The position numbers and the translations under genes are program-made. This document shows, piece by piece, positions 37,401-49,000 of a stretch of 64,000 nucleotides of DNA. The DNA lies in NCBI RefSeq assembly GCF_963678975.1, contig NC_089275.1:19170220-19234219 (forward strand), written 5' to 3'. Position 1 is the first letter of the stretch, and each line of letters starts with the position of its first letter. The DNA comes from Dysidea avara. Taxonomy: Eukaryota; Porifera; Demospongiae; Dictyoceratida; Dysideidae. A model generated the notes under the pieces. The model did not search any database, was not told where the DNA came from, and saw nothing but the letters and a program-made list of their open reading frames with translations.

Positions 37401-37615
37401 TCTTGGCCCATACAATAGAGAATTGTGCTCACTTGTTTTGACTTTGCTTGCTCTGCAAGTCCAAAAGCAACATGAAAACTGATAGAAATGTTGTTTCCAT
37501 TTTGGCCAGTCTTTGGGAGTCTTAAAGTTCAACAGATCTGGTGGTTGGAAATGGATTTGAACCATGAGTTATGTAATAGTGTGTGTGCATAGTGCAAGTA
37601 GTTAGTCACACCACA
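34460..37615 (-). mobile_element. Decayed Ty3/gypsy-type LTR retrotransposon
   Basis: Read on the minus strand, remnants appear in the order of a Ty3/gypsy element: a gag-like stretch (about 37500-37014), reverse transcriptase pieces (36660-36330), an RNase H-type stretch (36320-36054) and integrase pieces, first the zinc-binding part (about 35500-35330) and then the core (35283-35089). Every piece is broken by stops or frameshifts, so no functional protein is made. Possible LTR ends are related short sequences at 37565-37615 and just below 34521; both begin TGTGGTG on the minus strand. The left limit is approximate. The element lies antisense in the K2 intron. Confidence 0.75.
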
Positions 37616-38990
37616 GCATCTGTCTAATTAACCTGGATTTAACAAAGAAACTCTATGATACTTAACTTCATACCTGCTGTAGACTACTTGCAAGGTTTTT
37701 GTTTGATGCTCCTCTTCTTGGAAGACCGGCTCCCTCAAACCTTCAACTAACTCTGTTTGCATTTTTCACATATCTGTTAATTAAATTATTTAGGGTTGCT
37801 TCTTCTGCGACTCAAATACAAGAATCCATCATTACATAAGTTCTTCCAAATGATTGGCTTACTTCAGGTTAACAATGGGAATGAACATCTATTAAATCTA
37901 CAAATGTTATTATTATAACTGCATGTATCAACAAATATGCCCACCTTTTCCAGATACAAAGCTATTTTGGTAATTCTGCATCTCCTCTTTCTAACCACTT
38001 CTTAACAATGTTATACACTGTCAAAGGCATAGCCAGCTCCAGACATCAATAATTGTACACTATAATATTAATGTATCTAATACAACAGTCATTCTATTAT
38101 TACAGTTGTCAAGCAAATATTCAGTAATAGTAGCTATTCTAATAAAATGCTGAAATCACTATCAGACTATTTCTGAGAGTCTAATTCCTGAAGAATGGAT
38201 GAGGAGGCATGCCCCTAGATCCTGGCATCACCATTGTATGCTGTGACTGGTTATGAGTGGCTTTTAGTGTCTTTCACACCAGACATTGCCATGACTGTAG
38301 AAGTTTGAATGCTTGTGTAGCAGATAAGCCCCGTCTGATTATTCCAGCATGATTAAAGCATAATAGGTAACCAAAATCATCAAGCAGCATAATAGGGATG
38401 ATTTTCAAAATAATAAATTAAAATTTACATTGGGTGTGCCAGAAAGAAAGCAACTAATGAACACAATTCATATTGTTACTGCTGAAAACACATATTGAAC
38501 TGGCATTATCCAGAAGCTGTAGCCATTTTAGCTTTTGTGATATCTCAGAGTTTGCCAGAATTAAATTAATATAGATACATACAATTTAGAACATTTCAAA
38601 TAAAATGCCAACTTATTTAAAGTGGGCTATTTACAGTCAATATAAAGCTGTTTTGTAGAATTTTTGTGTTACTTGCTATATATAGGGTTAATAAGCATAC
38701 AGCATTTATAAGCAATGGAGGTTCCAAACGCTTGGTATAGTAGAAAGGTACCAACTCTTAACTGTTTCCACATATCTAATCCAATAAACCCAGAGTATGA
38801 ACATTTTTTCTTACCATCATTAATTCACAGAAATGGCACATGACAAATTTTGGTAGTTGACAATCAGGAGGAGCTTCAACATTCCCTTTCATACTTCAAG
38901 AGTTCTGTGGACTAGGTCCTTCAGGAAATGTGATTGGGAACAGCTAAGAGAAATGTTACATCATGCTTTTTGGCAAGTGATGATGAGATA

Positions 38991-39177
38991 CCGTAATTTG
39001 CTTTATTTTTGTGTAAAAAAATCATGATATAAGTTTTGTGTAAAAATATTTTCGCATGATTCATGTGAATGACTGCTCTATAAGAGTAGTTCGATCTTGT
39101 GTAAATTTTCGTATAAGAAATTTCGTACAAGTTTTGCATATGAAAATTATTTTGCAATAGAAAAAAGCAAATTACGG
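38991..39177. mobile_element. MITE with CCGTAATTTGC ends
   Basis: CCGTAATTTGCTTT at the left mirrored by AAGCAAATTACGG at the right, flanked by TA on each side. 187 bp, no coding sequence. The interior carries TGACTGCTCTATAAGAGTA at 39070, a copy of the dispersed word, although the element has no other similarity to the pogo-like MITEs. Confidence 0.75.
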
Positions 39178-39240
39178 TAGATGATAAGTAGGTTTCTATG
39201 GTATACTGCAGCAAGCTCTTGATACATTTATACTGTACCA

Positions 39241-41437
39241 CTTATGAAGGTCATTTCTAAGAAATCTAAGCAGCCCACTCCATGGTTTTCAGATGCTATT
39301 GCAGATATGATTAAGCTTAAAAAGATTGCTAAGCAAGAGGCTGAAAAATCTTTGGATCCTGCAGGCAAGGAACTGTTCAGAAGGCATAAAAATGACCCTA
39401 AAGTCATGGCACGCCAAACCAAGATGGATCATTTGCAGTCACAGTGTTGCAGAGCAATTAAGAATTTTCCACAGAAAGCTTTTTTATATGTGGTCATGTG
39501 TTAACAAAATAACTGGAAGGATAAGGACCAAAAAGGCAGCATCAAATGATTCACTTTTACTTTAGACTCTCTTAATAAACATTTTCAAACTGTAGTAGTC
39601 ACCTCATCACATTAATCTGCTGACAACTTTGCAATACCTGCTACTTCATGTGACACTAATCCATTCACTTCTGCTGAGATTTCAGAGTCATTGGTCCTGT
39701 CTCATCTGAACTCTCTGGATCTTAGGAAGTCCACAGGTCCAGATGGCTTGTCTGCTAGGTTCCTGAAAGAGATACAGTAGCTGATGTGTTTGCTGCTCCA
39801 TTAGCTACCTTATTTAACTGCTCACTGCAGAGCGCGTACCAGGGTTGTACCTTCAGACTGGAGGCATTCACATATTACTACAGTTCATAAAGGTGGTGCT
39901 TTGGACAATCCCAGCAACTTCAGACCAATCTCTGTTGTTGCTAAGGTATTAGAGAAAATTGTGTCAGTCCAACTTGGCACTTTCCTAGAGCAGAACAATC
40001 TACTCGATCCCCATCAGGGAGCATACCATGCAAGAAAGTCAACTGAGGATATTTTGTTGCTAGCAGTTGATAATATTGTTAACTCCATGGACAATGGGGT
40101 GCTGTCTATGCTGCCTTTCTGGATTTTCACAAGGCATTTGATTCCTTAGATTGCTGTATTCTACTGCAAAGGCTCTATAATATGAATGACAGTCCACCTG
40201 TGCTACAGTGGTTTAAAAGCTATTTAAGTGATAGAACTCACAGAGTTAAGTGTGGCATTCAATTTTCTTCTTGAGAATCCATGAAAGGTGGCATTCCTCA
40301 ATGGAGTGCACTTGGTCCTTTGTTGTTTTTAATTGATGTGAGAATAATCTTCCTCATAAGATTACTGAAGGCCTTCTACTCCAATATGCTGATGACACCA
40401 CCCTTGTTTGATGTGGAGATATCCCTGAAGTTGCTGCTAGTATTATGAATTCACAGCTTGAATTTCTTAATCAGTGGGCAATTGATAGTACAGTAGAATG
40501 GAATTGAATTACTCAAAATCAACAGTGATTTGGTTTAGGACATCTAAGCGTAGCCAGAGACCTCCTTATCCTCCTATTATTGTGAATAATGTTGTATTGA
40601 AAGTTGTTGCAAGTCAGAAGTATCTTGGCATAGTATTTGTATCCTGGGACCACCGGGTTTCACAAGTCTACAAGAAAATGTCTTACTATTTGTATATTAT
40701 TTGCTGTCATAGGAATGTTCTTGGTTCCAAATTAGTGAAACATTTGACTGAAGCACTTGTCCCTTCATTTTAACTATTCTCTTCCGTTGTGGGGTACTTC
40801 ACTACATACTCAATCATTACAAAGACTCAAGAGGGTGCAGAATAAGGTAGTGCATCTTTGTAGGAATTTGCACAAATACGATCGCATCTCGGAGCACTAC
40901 TAGCATCTTCATTGGCTTCCACTTGACTCTTTCATACAGTATTATTCTTTATGCTTGATGCATCGCCAGTTTCATGGAATGTGGTGTGTACCACTGCAAC
41001 CACCTGTTCTGTTTGGTAGGCATCAGATCTGGTGGGCATCACCATCATAATACTAGAGCATGCTTTTTCTTTGTTAATCTACCTAGATACCATTTAGCAT
41101 TTTCACAGAGACCTTTTTGTTACAAGACCTCACAATGGTGGAACGGATTACCTAACAAAGAGAATTTTGCTGTTGCTATTAACAACAGTCATTATTTTCT
41201 GTTTTAATATAATTCAATCATCTTTGTAATTTATCTTAAAGTTGTTGCATTTGTTTTGTTTTGTATTCGTGTCCATGTATTTGTTGTGTTTCCATGTGTT
41301 AAGTTTTGTACTTGTTAGCTAGCTACATATGTGTATATATTTGTCAGTATTGTATGCTGCTCTGGCAAGGAAGAACAGTAGTTGCCGATTGTCAGAGGGT
41401 GATCATAAATCAATCAAATCAATCAATCAATCAATCT
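39241..41437 (+). mobile_element. Decayed non-LTR retrotransposon (LINE), 5'-truncated
   Basis: Begins in the segment between endonuclease and reverse transcriptase (PWFSDAIADMIKLKKIA near 39286), continues through reverse transcriptase blocks (NPSNFRPISVV near 39910, DFHKAFDSLDC near 40128, a YADD catalytic box near 40388) and the post-RT region (QKYLGIVF near 40620), and ends in a short ATCA/ATCAATCA tail (41406-41437). The frame is broken several times. It resembles Jockey/CR1/L2-type LINEs. A fragment of the same family is at 21440-21638. Confidence 0.85.
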
Positions 41438-41650
41438 TGTTTAAGTATTTTAGGTTCCTTATTGATTTGACAACTGTTCACTTCCTTTTGGGTAATTTAG
41501 AAACATGTCATACCCCTTTGATGTGCTTAGTGAATTCAAGAATTCCTGCACTTGATTTGTTGCTATGCATTGCTTCTGAGTTGGAAGAGATAAGACTATA
41601 GCTACGAAAACTTGTGTACAAATACTTACATTTTCATGTATCATTTTTAG

Positions 41651-42673
41651 GATGCTCCCCCAGTAATCCCAGCACTACTCAGTGGCAGGTACACTCTCAA
41701 GTGGACAAGATTAGCTGATCTTCCTATTCCTATGAAGTTTGCAAATATTGCTGCCAAAGATGACAAAATCTTTGTTACAGCTTCTAGTGAATTTAATGGA
41801 GTTGTTAATCATCTGTATGCCTATGATATACATAAGGATAATTGGCTAGCACTTCCTGTGTCAGGTCATAGGGATGGTGTTCCTCATATCATCGGAGATA
41901 AGGTAGTCATGATTGGTGGATATCTGTCTTCTATTCGTGAAACAACTAACAAAATATCAACTTTCAATGAAAAGAACCAAACCTGGATATCTTATTATCC
42001 CGATATGCTTTCAATTCGGAGGCAACCTGGAGTTATTACTCACAAGGAATATGTTATTGTTCTTGGTGGAATAATGGATAATGTTTATGCAGTTCTGGAT
42101 AGCATTGAAGTACTAGATTGGCATGTTAATGTTCAATGGAAAAGAGCAGAATTGAAATTACCGGTGCCAATGTGGTGTTTTACCCCTTCCACTTGCAATG
42201 ATCAACTGATTATAGTTGGTTTTCAAGGCCAAGGGATTCAGTACAGTATGTCTTTTATGGTACCAATCAGTGCTATTATAGCATCAGCTGATCAACCAAC
42301 AAATCTAGATGCATCCTTTAGTTCGATTAGCTGGAGTGAAATTGCACCAACCTACCCTTACTTTTCTGTAGGTACAGTACCTGGTTCATCTCCACCAGTG
42401 ATAGTTGGAGGGCATGATCACAGTGGTAGAATAGCTACAGATTGCATAAGTTTGTATAAAGCTTCAGAAAATTCATGGAAGACAGTTGCTACATTACCAT
42501 CTGCAAGAGGAAGAGTTGCAGTAGCTACAGTCAGTAATAATGCTATCATTGTTGTTGGTGGCAGCACTCAAGGTGGTGAACTGAACAATGCTTTAGCACA
42601 CAGTTTGACTTTGGTGGAACTAGGCCAAGCTGAACTTTCCCAGTTCAAAAGACCATCCATAATAGATTTTTAG
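41651..42673 (+). CDS. K2 exon 2: Kelch-repeat domain
   Basis: A 1023-nt exon giving 340 residues, opening DAPPVIPALLSGRYTLKWTR after a TTTTTAG acceptor and ending KRPSIIDF before TAG. Kelch blades are seen as VVMIGGYLSS, VIVLGGIMD, VIVGGHDHSG and IIVVGGSTQ, each with the downstream aromatic strand. It aligns with K1 exon 2 over its whole length with short indels. As in K1, a beta-propeller that would bind a partner protein is expected. The 5' boundary is set by the acceptor and by the alignment with K1 and K3. Confidence 0.88.
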   Translation, partial: DAPPVIPALLSGRYTLKWTRLADLPIPMKFANIAAKDDKIFVTASSEFNGVVNHLYAYDIHKDNWLALPVSGHRDGVPHIIGDKVVMIGGYLSSIRETTNKISTFNEKNQTWISYYPDMLSIRRQPGVITHKEYVIVLGGIMDNVYAVLDSIEVLDWHVNVQWKRAELKLPVPMWCFTPSTCNDQLIIVGFQGQGIQYSMSFMVPISAIIASADQPTNLDASFSSISWSEIAPTYPYFSVGTVPGSSPPVIVGGHDHSGRIATDCISLYKASENSWKTVATLPSARGRVAVATVSNNAIIVVGGSTQGGELNNALAHSLTLVELGQAELSQFKRPSIIDF

Positions 42674-43039
42674 CTGCACATATATATATATATACACATA
42701 CATAAATATGTATTATAATAGTCACCACACACAATAATAGATTTAGTTCTTATTTTTTGGTTATATTATGTGGTTCTATATAGAAAGCATGTACTAATTG
42801 TAAAATTGTTCTAGTGTTAAAGTAGCAATGTTAACCAATGACCATTGACTTCTCCAGAATAATATAGGTGTGGAACTCAGTTTTTCCACATGGGAACATC
42901 CACTGCAGATTCCATGGGATTGTGAGTACATTAGGTTTACCAGTTCTTTGTAGTTTGATGTGTATTTATACAGTATATACAATAATGTGTTAAGTGATCA
43001 TACATGCTGTAAAATACATAGCTGCCTGCACTACTGCAA

Positions 43040-43463
43040 ATCAACACCTTGCACTGTCAGCAAAAAGAAATGGGACACAAAGGAGGATTAAGGTAAGTCC
43101 ATGTTGCATGCATTGTGCATGCTGAAGTATGCCGAAAGGAATGGGACAAAGCAATGTCAACAGCGAAAATATCAAACCTGGAGCATTAGCCTTTATCGAG
43201 TTACACTTGTCTGAAGGTATCAGGCAGGCAGGAAGTGAGACAGTCAGTAGAAAATTCCATTGAATATAATATATATTTAAAAATTTCGTAGTCACCTATA
43301 TAAGCATTTTGGGTTGTACTGAAGGCACTTTTTGGCTTAGTTATATATACCTAACCAATACTACCAAGGCTTATATATATAAGGAAGGATAGCCTTATGA
43401 AGCTGGCTTTTGGGTGATTAATTTTTTGCCAATAAATGTAATAAACCAAATCTCCATGATCCC
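43040..43463 (+). repeat. 3' half of the hairpin-repeat family
   Basis: Matches 59148-59539 closely: GTCAGCAAAAAGAAATGGGA, then GAGTTACACTTG, CAGTCAGTAGAAAATTCCAT and a CCATGATCCCTA terminus. Non-coding. Confidence 0.65.
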
Positions 43464-43691
43464 TAGCTACCGTGCTGTATGATATAAAACATTATGTAAC
43501 GCGTTACCCCCAACTCTGGCTAAGGAAATGTATGGTGCTTGATTTTGACAAGCCTAAAGTAGCCAAAGCTAGTTTCACTTCTTTCTCCTGGATGCTGCAA
43601 ACAGTAATAATTATAGTATGGATCACTTTTGCACATGCAGGAGTTTGCCACATAATATAAATTATATGACATCAGATGTTCTTAAAAACTA

Positions 43692-43710
43692 TGACTGCTT
43701 TATTAGAATA
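43692..43710 (+). repeat. Single copy of the 19-bp TGACTG word
   Basis: TGACTGCTTTATTAGAATA, one or two changes from consensus, standing alone. Confidence 0.7.
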
Positions 43711-44641
43711 CTATTTACTTGGGTGCTGCATGACTCTATATATTAAAGATCTCACACCATGCACCAGCCATTATTCATTGTGTTTCCAGTTTGTATGTGG
43801 TTTATAATTTATAAAGGTAAGTTTCATGACGAAAGCTATCCAAAGCCTTAGCTCATGGTGTGAAAATTAGTTGGTATACCATACAAGGTATTACAAAAAT
43901 TTTGATGAAAGGAAAAATTGATGAATGCACACTTCATGAGCTTTGATGAACTAAATTTTGATGAAAAGCAAGAAATCACACATTGGGAAAATTAAAAAGT
44001 AAAATTAAATTAAAATGTCAAATTTGTCAACCTTTTGTCGAATTCCCTGTAGTACATATCATATTAATTCTGGACCAGACCCTTGGGGGAACTTATAATT
44101 AAAATTATTGATGACTGCTACCCCAAGAAATTGGGTCTGGCCATGCAAGACTATAGGGTGTGGTTCCTTCCCAACTTAGGTAATGGGGAATTTTGTATGG
44201 ACATAAAGGTGGAGTCATATGAGATTGGGTTTTATAACCTTCGCACAATGTAAAATAATATGTGTGGAAGACTGAACATGTGTTTGTCAAAGAATTCAAG
44301 AAATTAAAGGTCGCACCTTGCCAGTACCAATGGCATCACAACAGTGTGAAAAACAGGTGTATAAGAAAATTTGAAGATGTGACTTGAGTGGATTATGATG
44401 GCGATGAGTTATCACAAGTTGTTGCTTATTGTAACTATGTCCACTTGGGATTAGCTTAGTTATAACACAGTTACAAGGATAATTCGGACAAATATATATG
44501 CACCACTCCCAAGAGTGAGCTAGCACTTGAGGGAGAGTACGTATATTTTGTCATATCCCAAGTAATTGAGCTATAACATTATAACTCAAGTAGTTTAACT
44601 AAGTGTGTCTATATATTTTGTGCTTCTATTATACATATCAG

Positions 44642-45617
44642 GATTCCCCACCACTGTTTCAGCACTGCCTAATGGCAGGTACACTCTCAAGTGGACAAGA
44701 CTAGCTGATCTTCCTGTTCCCATGAATTTTGCAAAAGATGATAAAATGTTTGTGACAGCTTCTAGTTCATTTGATGATACTTTCCATCATTTGTGACTGG
44801 CACACACTACCACCATCAAGTCACTGGGATGGTATTCCTCACATCATTGGTGGAAAGTTAGTCATCATCGGTGGATATTTGTCGTCTGCTACTGAAGTGA
44901 CAAATAAAGTGTCAACTTTTAATGATGACAACTAAAACCTATAGATATCATATTATCCTGGTATGCTCTCAGCTAGGAGACAACCTGGAGTGGTTAGTTA
45001 CTTGGAGCATGTTATTGTTCTTGGGGAGATTAATGGTTAAGCAAATGGAGCACGACATATTGAAATACTTGACTGGCAAGAGAACCTTCAATGGAAAAGA
45101 CTGTCAGTGTAACTACCTGAACCAATGTGGGCTTTTACTCCCTCCACCTATAATGATAAGCTTGTCATAGCTGGTTATCACCATGATAAAGGTCGTAGCA
45201 ATGGGTTCTACATGATACCAATTAATGCTATTATAGCATTAGCTGTTGACAAATCTGTACTTGAATGGAATGAGTTTTCTCCAACTCACCCTTACTGGTA
45301 AATCACTCTGCTACCTAATTCATCTTCTCCAGTCATAGTTGGTGAACGAAATCAACCCAGTACTGCATCAACAGATTGCATCAAAATGAATGACAATTCT
45401 GATGAGTCATGGAAAACAATTGCTACATTGCCATCACCCATGGCCAGAGGAAGAGTTGCAGTAGCTATATACAATCAGCAATAATGCCATTATCGTTATT
45501 GGCGGTATAGCCCAAAGAGGCAGTCAAGACACATCTAAGGCATACAATCTGACTTTAGTTGAGCTTGGTCAAGCAGGACTTACTCAGCATAAGAAACCAT
45601 CAATAATAGACTTTTAA
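44642..45617 (+). pseudogene. K3: decayed Kelch exon
   Basis: Aligns with the Kelch exons of K1 and K2 from the acceptor (CATATCAG) to the final stop at 45615-45617. Lesions: a 1-nt loss within the first 40 bases, a 12-nt in-frame loss near 44736, a 23-nt loss near 44795 that removes one blade strand, a stop at 44935 where K1 has Gln, a further stop at 45299 and other shifts. It resembles K1 more than K2 at several places. No kinase exon precedes it, so it was probably duplicated as an exon downstream of K2 and then lost. Confidence 0.85.
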
Positions 45618-46050
45618 GGACATACATAGAAACTCAAAACACTTACAATATTTTTAGTAAATATTAATGGAGAAGAGAGTGTCTAACTTACCTACAGTTT
45701 AAAGCACTCAGGAACATAATCAGAGCAAGACATGTAAACTTAACAAAAATCATAATTGCCAGGTAATTTTTGCTATTTGTCTTGTTCTTGATATGTTCCA
45801 CCTGACCACCTATAATTATATCTAAAACAATTACCTGCCTAATAAAGCCAAGAAAGGTTTGTCCCAAATGTGTGCAATATGACATTTCAAGTACATGTAT
45901 GTAAGGATATATCCATAGAGTATATATATGAACCTATAAATTAAAATAGTTGATAATTATGGTACTAGCTGATACTTATGTGTATGTACAATTGACATAA
46001 ATAAATAAATATACGATTGTATATAAATATGTAGTTATGCATAATTGAAA
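45618..46050. other. Spacer between K3 and MFS-B
   Basis: Convergent 3' ends of K3 (plus) and MFS-B (minus). AT-rich, with short TAAA runs near 46000. Nothing else recognised. Confidence 0.5.
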
Positions 46051-49000
46051 TCACTTCCTCTGTTTATCTAATCTTTTTGGAAAGAAAGCCACAATTGCCA
46101 TGGATAATAAAAATACCAATGCAAAAAGGATGAAGATAAGATGAAAATCAAATGGAAATCCAATATCTTCAGCTGTATCAGATAGTGATAGAGAGTAAAT
46201 GGCACCAAACACTACTGGAGCAAATGTCCTGCAAAAGTGAAAATATTTTAACATCAGCATATAAAGCAAACGTCATTGAGACAAATGCATTTATGCAAGT
46301 ATACACATACAGTGTACTGTAAATTCTGGCACTAACAGATGTATGGGCATAACATAATATACACACCTAAACAAGCTGGTTACTGTTACTGCTAAGCCAT
46401 TGACTGCTCCCAGCTTATCAGAAGTTACGGAGTTGTTGATGAAGAGTGATTGACATACAAAAGCATTAGCAATTGAAGCTCTTACAATAAGTAACACTAG
46501 GACCAGGAATAGCCATAGGACTGCAGGTCTGTACAAAACATGTGATGTTTATACACAATACTAATAATTCTTACTTGGAACTGAAGTATGTGAGAGATGG
46601 AAAGATCGGCAATAAAAAGACCACTGTTGCTGTATGAATGTGATATGTCTAGAAACAAATAAACATCATCATTATTGAATTACACATAATAAAGACATAT
46701 GCTACAGCTGCAGAGAAAATGCCTTGGAGCATTGCAACACCAGTTGGCATGAGGCAATGCCCCCTCCCCTCTCCCCCACTTTCAAATTATGTGATGTAGC
46801 TTCTTTTTACATGCTATGCATACATGATACTGTACAAGGAATGTACAGAGAAGCTGTATTAATTTGCAGTTATCATGCTCTAATTGAGCTGTAAATGCAT
46901 CTAATAGTTCAGTCATTGCATTAAAGTTATGTGTTTAAATTTGAGTTACTTACAGCTTTACAAAATCTTCTAATTCAACTTTAGCACTGATCTATATTAT
47001 GCACCTTATTTAAATCACTCAGATGCACCAACAAGAATTTCTCATAAAACTGAGTGTACTTTAATATTTTCTCTTTAGCTACCTTGTCTTAGCCTGGAGT
47101 CCCTTCAGTACATAAAAATTGCATACAATATATCTATACCATATACACTGCCGTACAATACATGCTAACATACCAATTGTACACCAAATCTTTTTTCCAT
47201 CTACAGAACAACAGAACGAGCACATGCAATAAGCACACGAATAAGTATATGTGTATAAGAGCATGTACGTATAATGTGTATGCACTTGTGACATCTGTGA
47301 CCTTGAATTGTCAAGGATAGACTCCATAGGGTAGAAATGGCCAAAACACCTCAGCAGTGTAACAGATATGGTTTGGTTCTGTGCCTTAGGTATTGTATAG
47401 TGTCATTTGAATTTACCACCTACTAAACCCTCCACCCTTTACTCCAACATGAATACTCATCATTAAGCAACCTCAATATCTAAACTGGCAGAAGGGTAAC
47501 CCCTTAACATTGGAATTGCTGAAAACATCTTATATAAGCCTTTGCAAGACAAAGTGATCAATTACTTCAAATTGTTATCAACTACATCAAGTGCAAGTTA
47601 CATATGTTGACAAAATTTGTCATTAATTGGGAAGTTACTGTTATGTAACTTACTGGAGTAAGAAGTAACAAGGAAAGTGGGATCATCAATAATCCAACTA
47701 TTGCAAGGGCTATCCCAATCTGGTTAAGAGAAAACCCTAAACCTCCTAAATAATATAAACATCATAGTCACTAAAATGACCAATGGATAATAATTGTTAA
47801 ACTATATATGTACCATGCACTACCAACTATCAAAAGTATACAGATGTGCAAAGGAATGCTAATTCAAGTACTGTACATAGCTATATATATTATACAATAC
47901 ATACATAGAAACCCCTAGTGAAACATGAGAAGTCATGGTACACTGGTTGAATACACAGGAAATTCTGGATCCCAGGCTGTGTGGCTCCTCAGGCACTTGC
48001 CTAGACTGAAAGCTGTCTGTGGATCAAGTCACCACCTAACTTGGGATTTTTTTTAGTTTTAGTAACATGTGTCTGACTCCCTGCTACACAGGCTTGAGTA
48101 GCCTTCTCTTCAGATCCCAAGTGACTAATAATCATAATCAAAAATGGTACAGGGTGTACAATACACCTAACAGTACAGCTAAATTTTACTATAGACATAA
48201 AATTTTTGAGGAGGAGAAATTTTCTTTGTAGGTGTACATCATAGAATTACCCTCAGATACAAAAGTTTTCAGTGCTTATACAAATAATTTGCTATGATAA
48301 CTAGCTAGCTATAAGTTTTTCTCTGAACCTTGCCATATTTGCTCATCTGCAGATTTCTATCTACATACCTTAAAACTTTTATGTATACAACTCTATAAAC
48401 ATATGCATTAATGTGACTTAGTCTGGGAAAATCGGTCTTATCGCCTATTAATTTTAAAGTATTGAGAAATGCCAGTTTTAAGTATTTAGTGTGTCGTAGC
48501 TAGCCAATGGTTGAAGTTGTGTGTGCCAAATTTTCACACGTTTTACGCCAATTCCTTACCCTCAAGAGCATCCACTGTGCAAGTAGCCAACATTTAAGTT
48601 TCCCGCCATTTTAGATAGTTCTTAAACTGAGGTTGGCTGTATCAGGCGAGCTCCAAAAGTAGAGGGAGGCAAAGGCCCGGAAGGAGGGCAAGAGGCTGTT
48701 AAAAATTGAAAAGGAAGGTGTAGAAATGAATTAGGCCAAGTTATAGGCCATTCAGGTCTCAAAACTGGCTTAAATGAAAGAAAATTCACATAAGAGGTCT
48801 TTATTGGTGAAAAATCGAATCTGCTGACATGAGCAATAAGACCAGTTTTTGCAGATCCAGTCACAAATTACATGAAGTTTCTAATTATAATTGCACAGGA
48901 AGTATATGGATACTATAGTACACAATTAAGTTGATATACTAACTGCCATAAAAACACCACAATCCATACTAGGCATACCTAGAGATATCCGTGTAGCACT

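Larger units (their letters stand above)
28224..41650 (+). other. K2 intron (13.4 kb, transposon-filled)
   Basis: Holds a TIR element (28788-29345), a TAG/CAG microsatellite, copies of the 19-bp word, an LTR retrotransposon on the minus strand, a CCGTAATTTGC-ended MITE and a non-LTR element on the plus strand. That this is one intron rests on K1 having the same two exons joined in phase 0; a transcript would be needed to exclude two genes. Stretches 29346-31030, 31114-32397, 32509-34459 and 37616-38990 hold nothing else I recognise. Confidence 0.65.
42674..44641. other. Spacer between K2 and the K3 remnant
   Basis: K2 3' untranslated region with a short (TA)n run, a hairpin-family repeat fragment (43040-43463), a residual hAT-like end (about 43494-43519) and one copy of the 19-bp word (43692-43710). 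At 44100-44420 a diverged repeat shares words such as ATCACAACAGTGT with 53300-53640. No kinase-like exon lies here. Confidence 0.55.

Noticed and set aside
34460-37615. An intact LTR retroelement or domesticated integrase gene
   Set aside because: Each coding piece has stops or shifts and the LTR ends are short and diverged.
39241-41437. A functional host reverse transcriptase gene
   Set aside because: The frame is broken several times, the start is missing, and the 3' end has the short tandem tail of a LINE.
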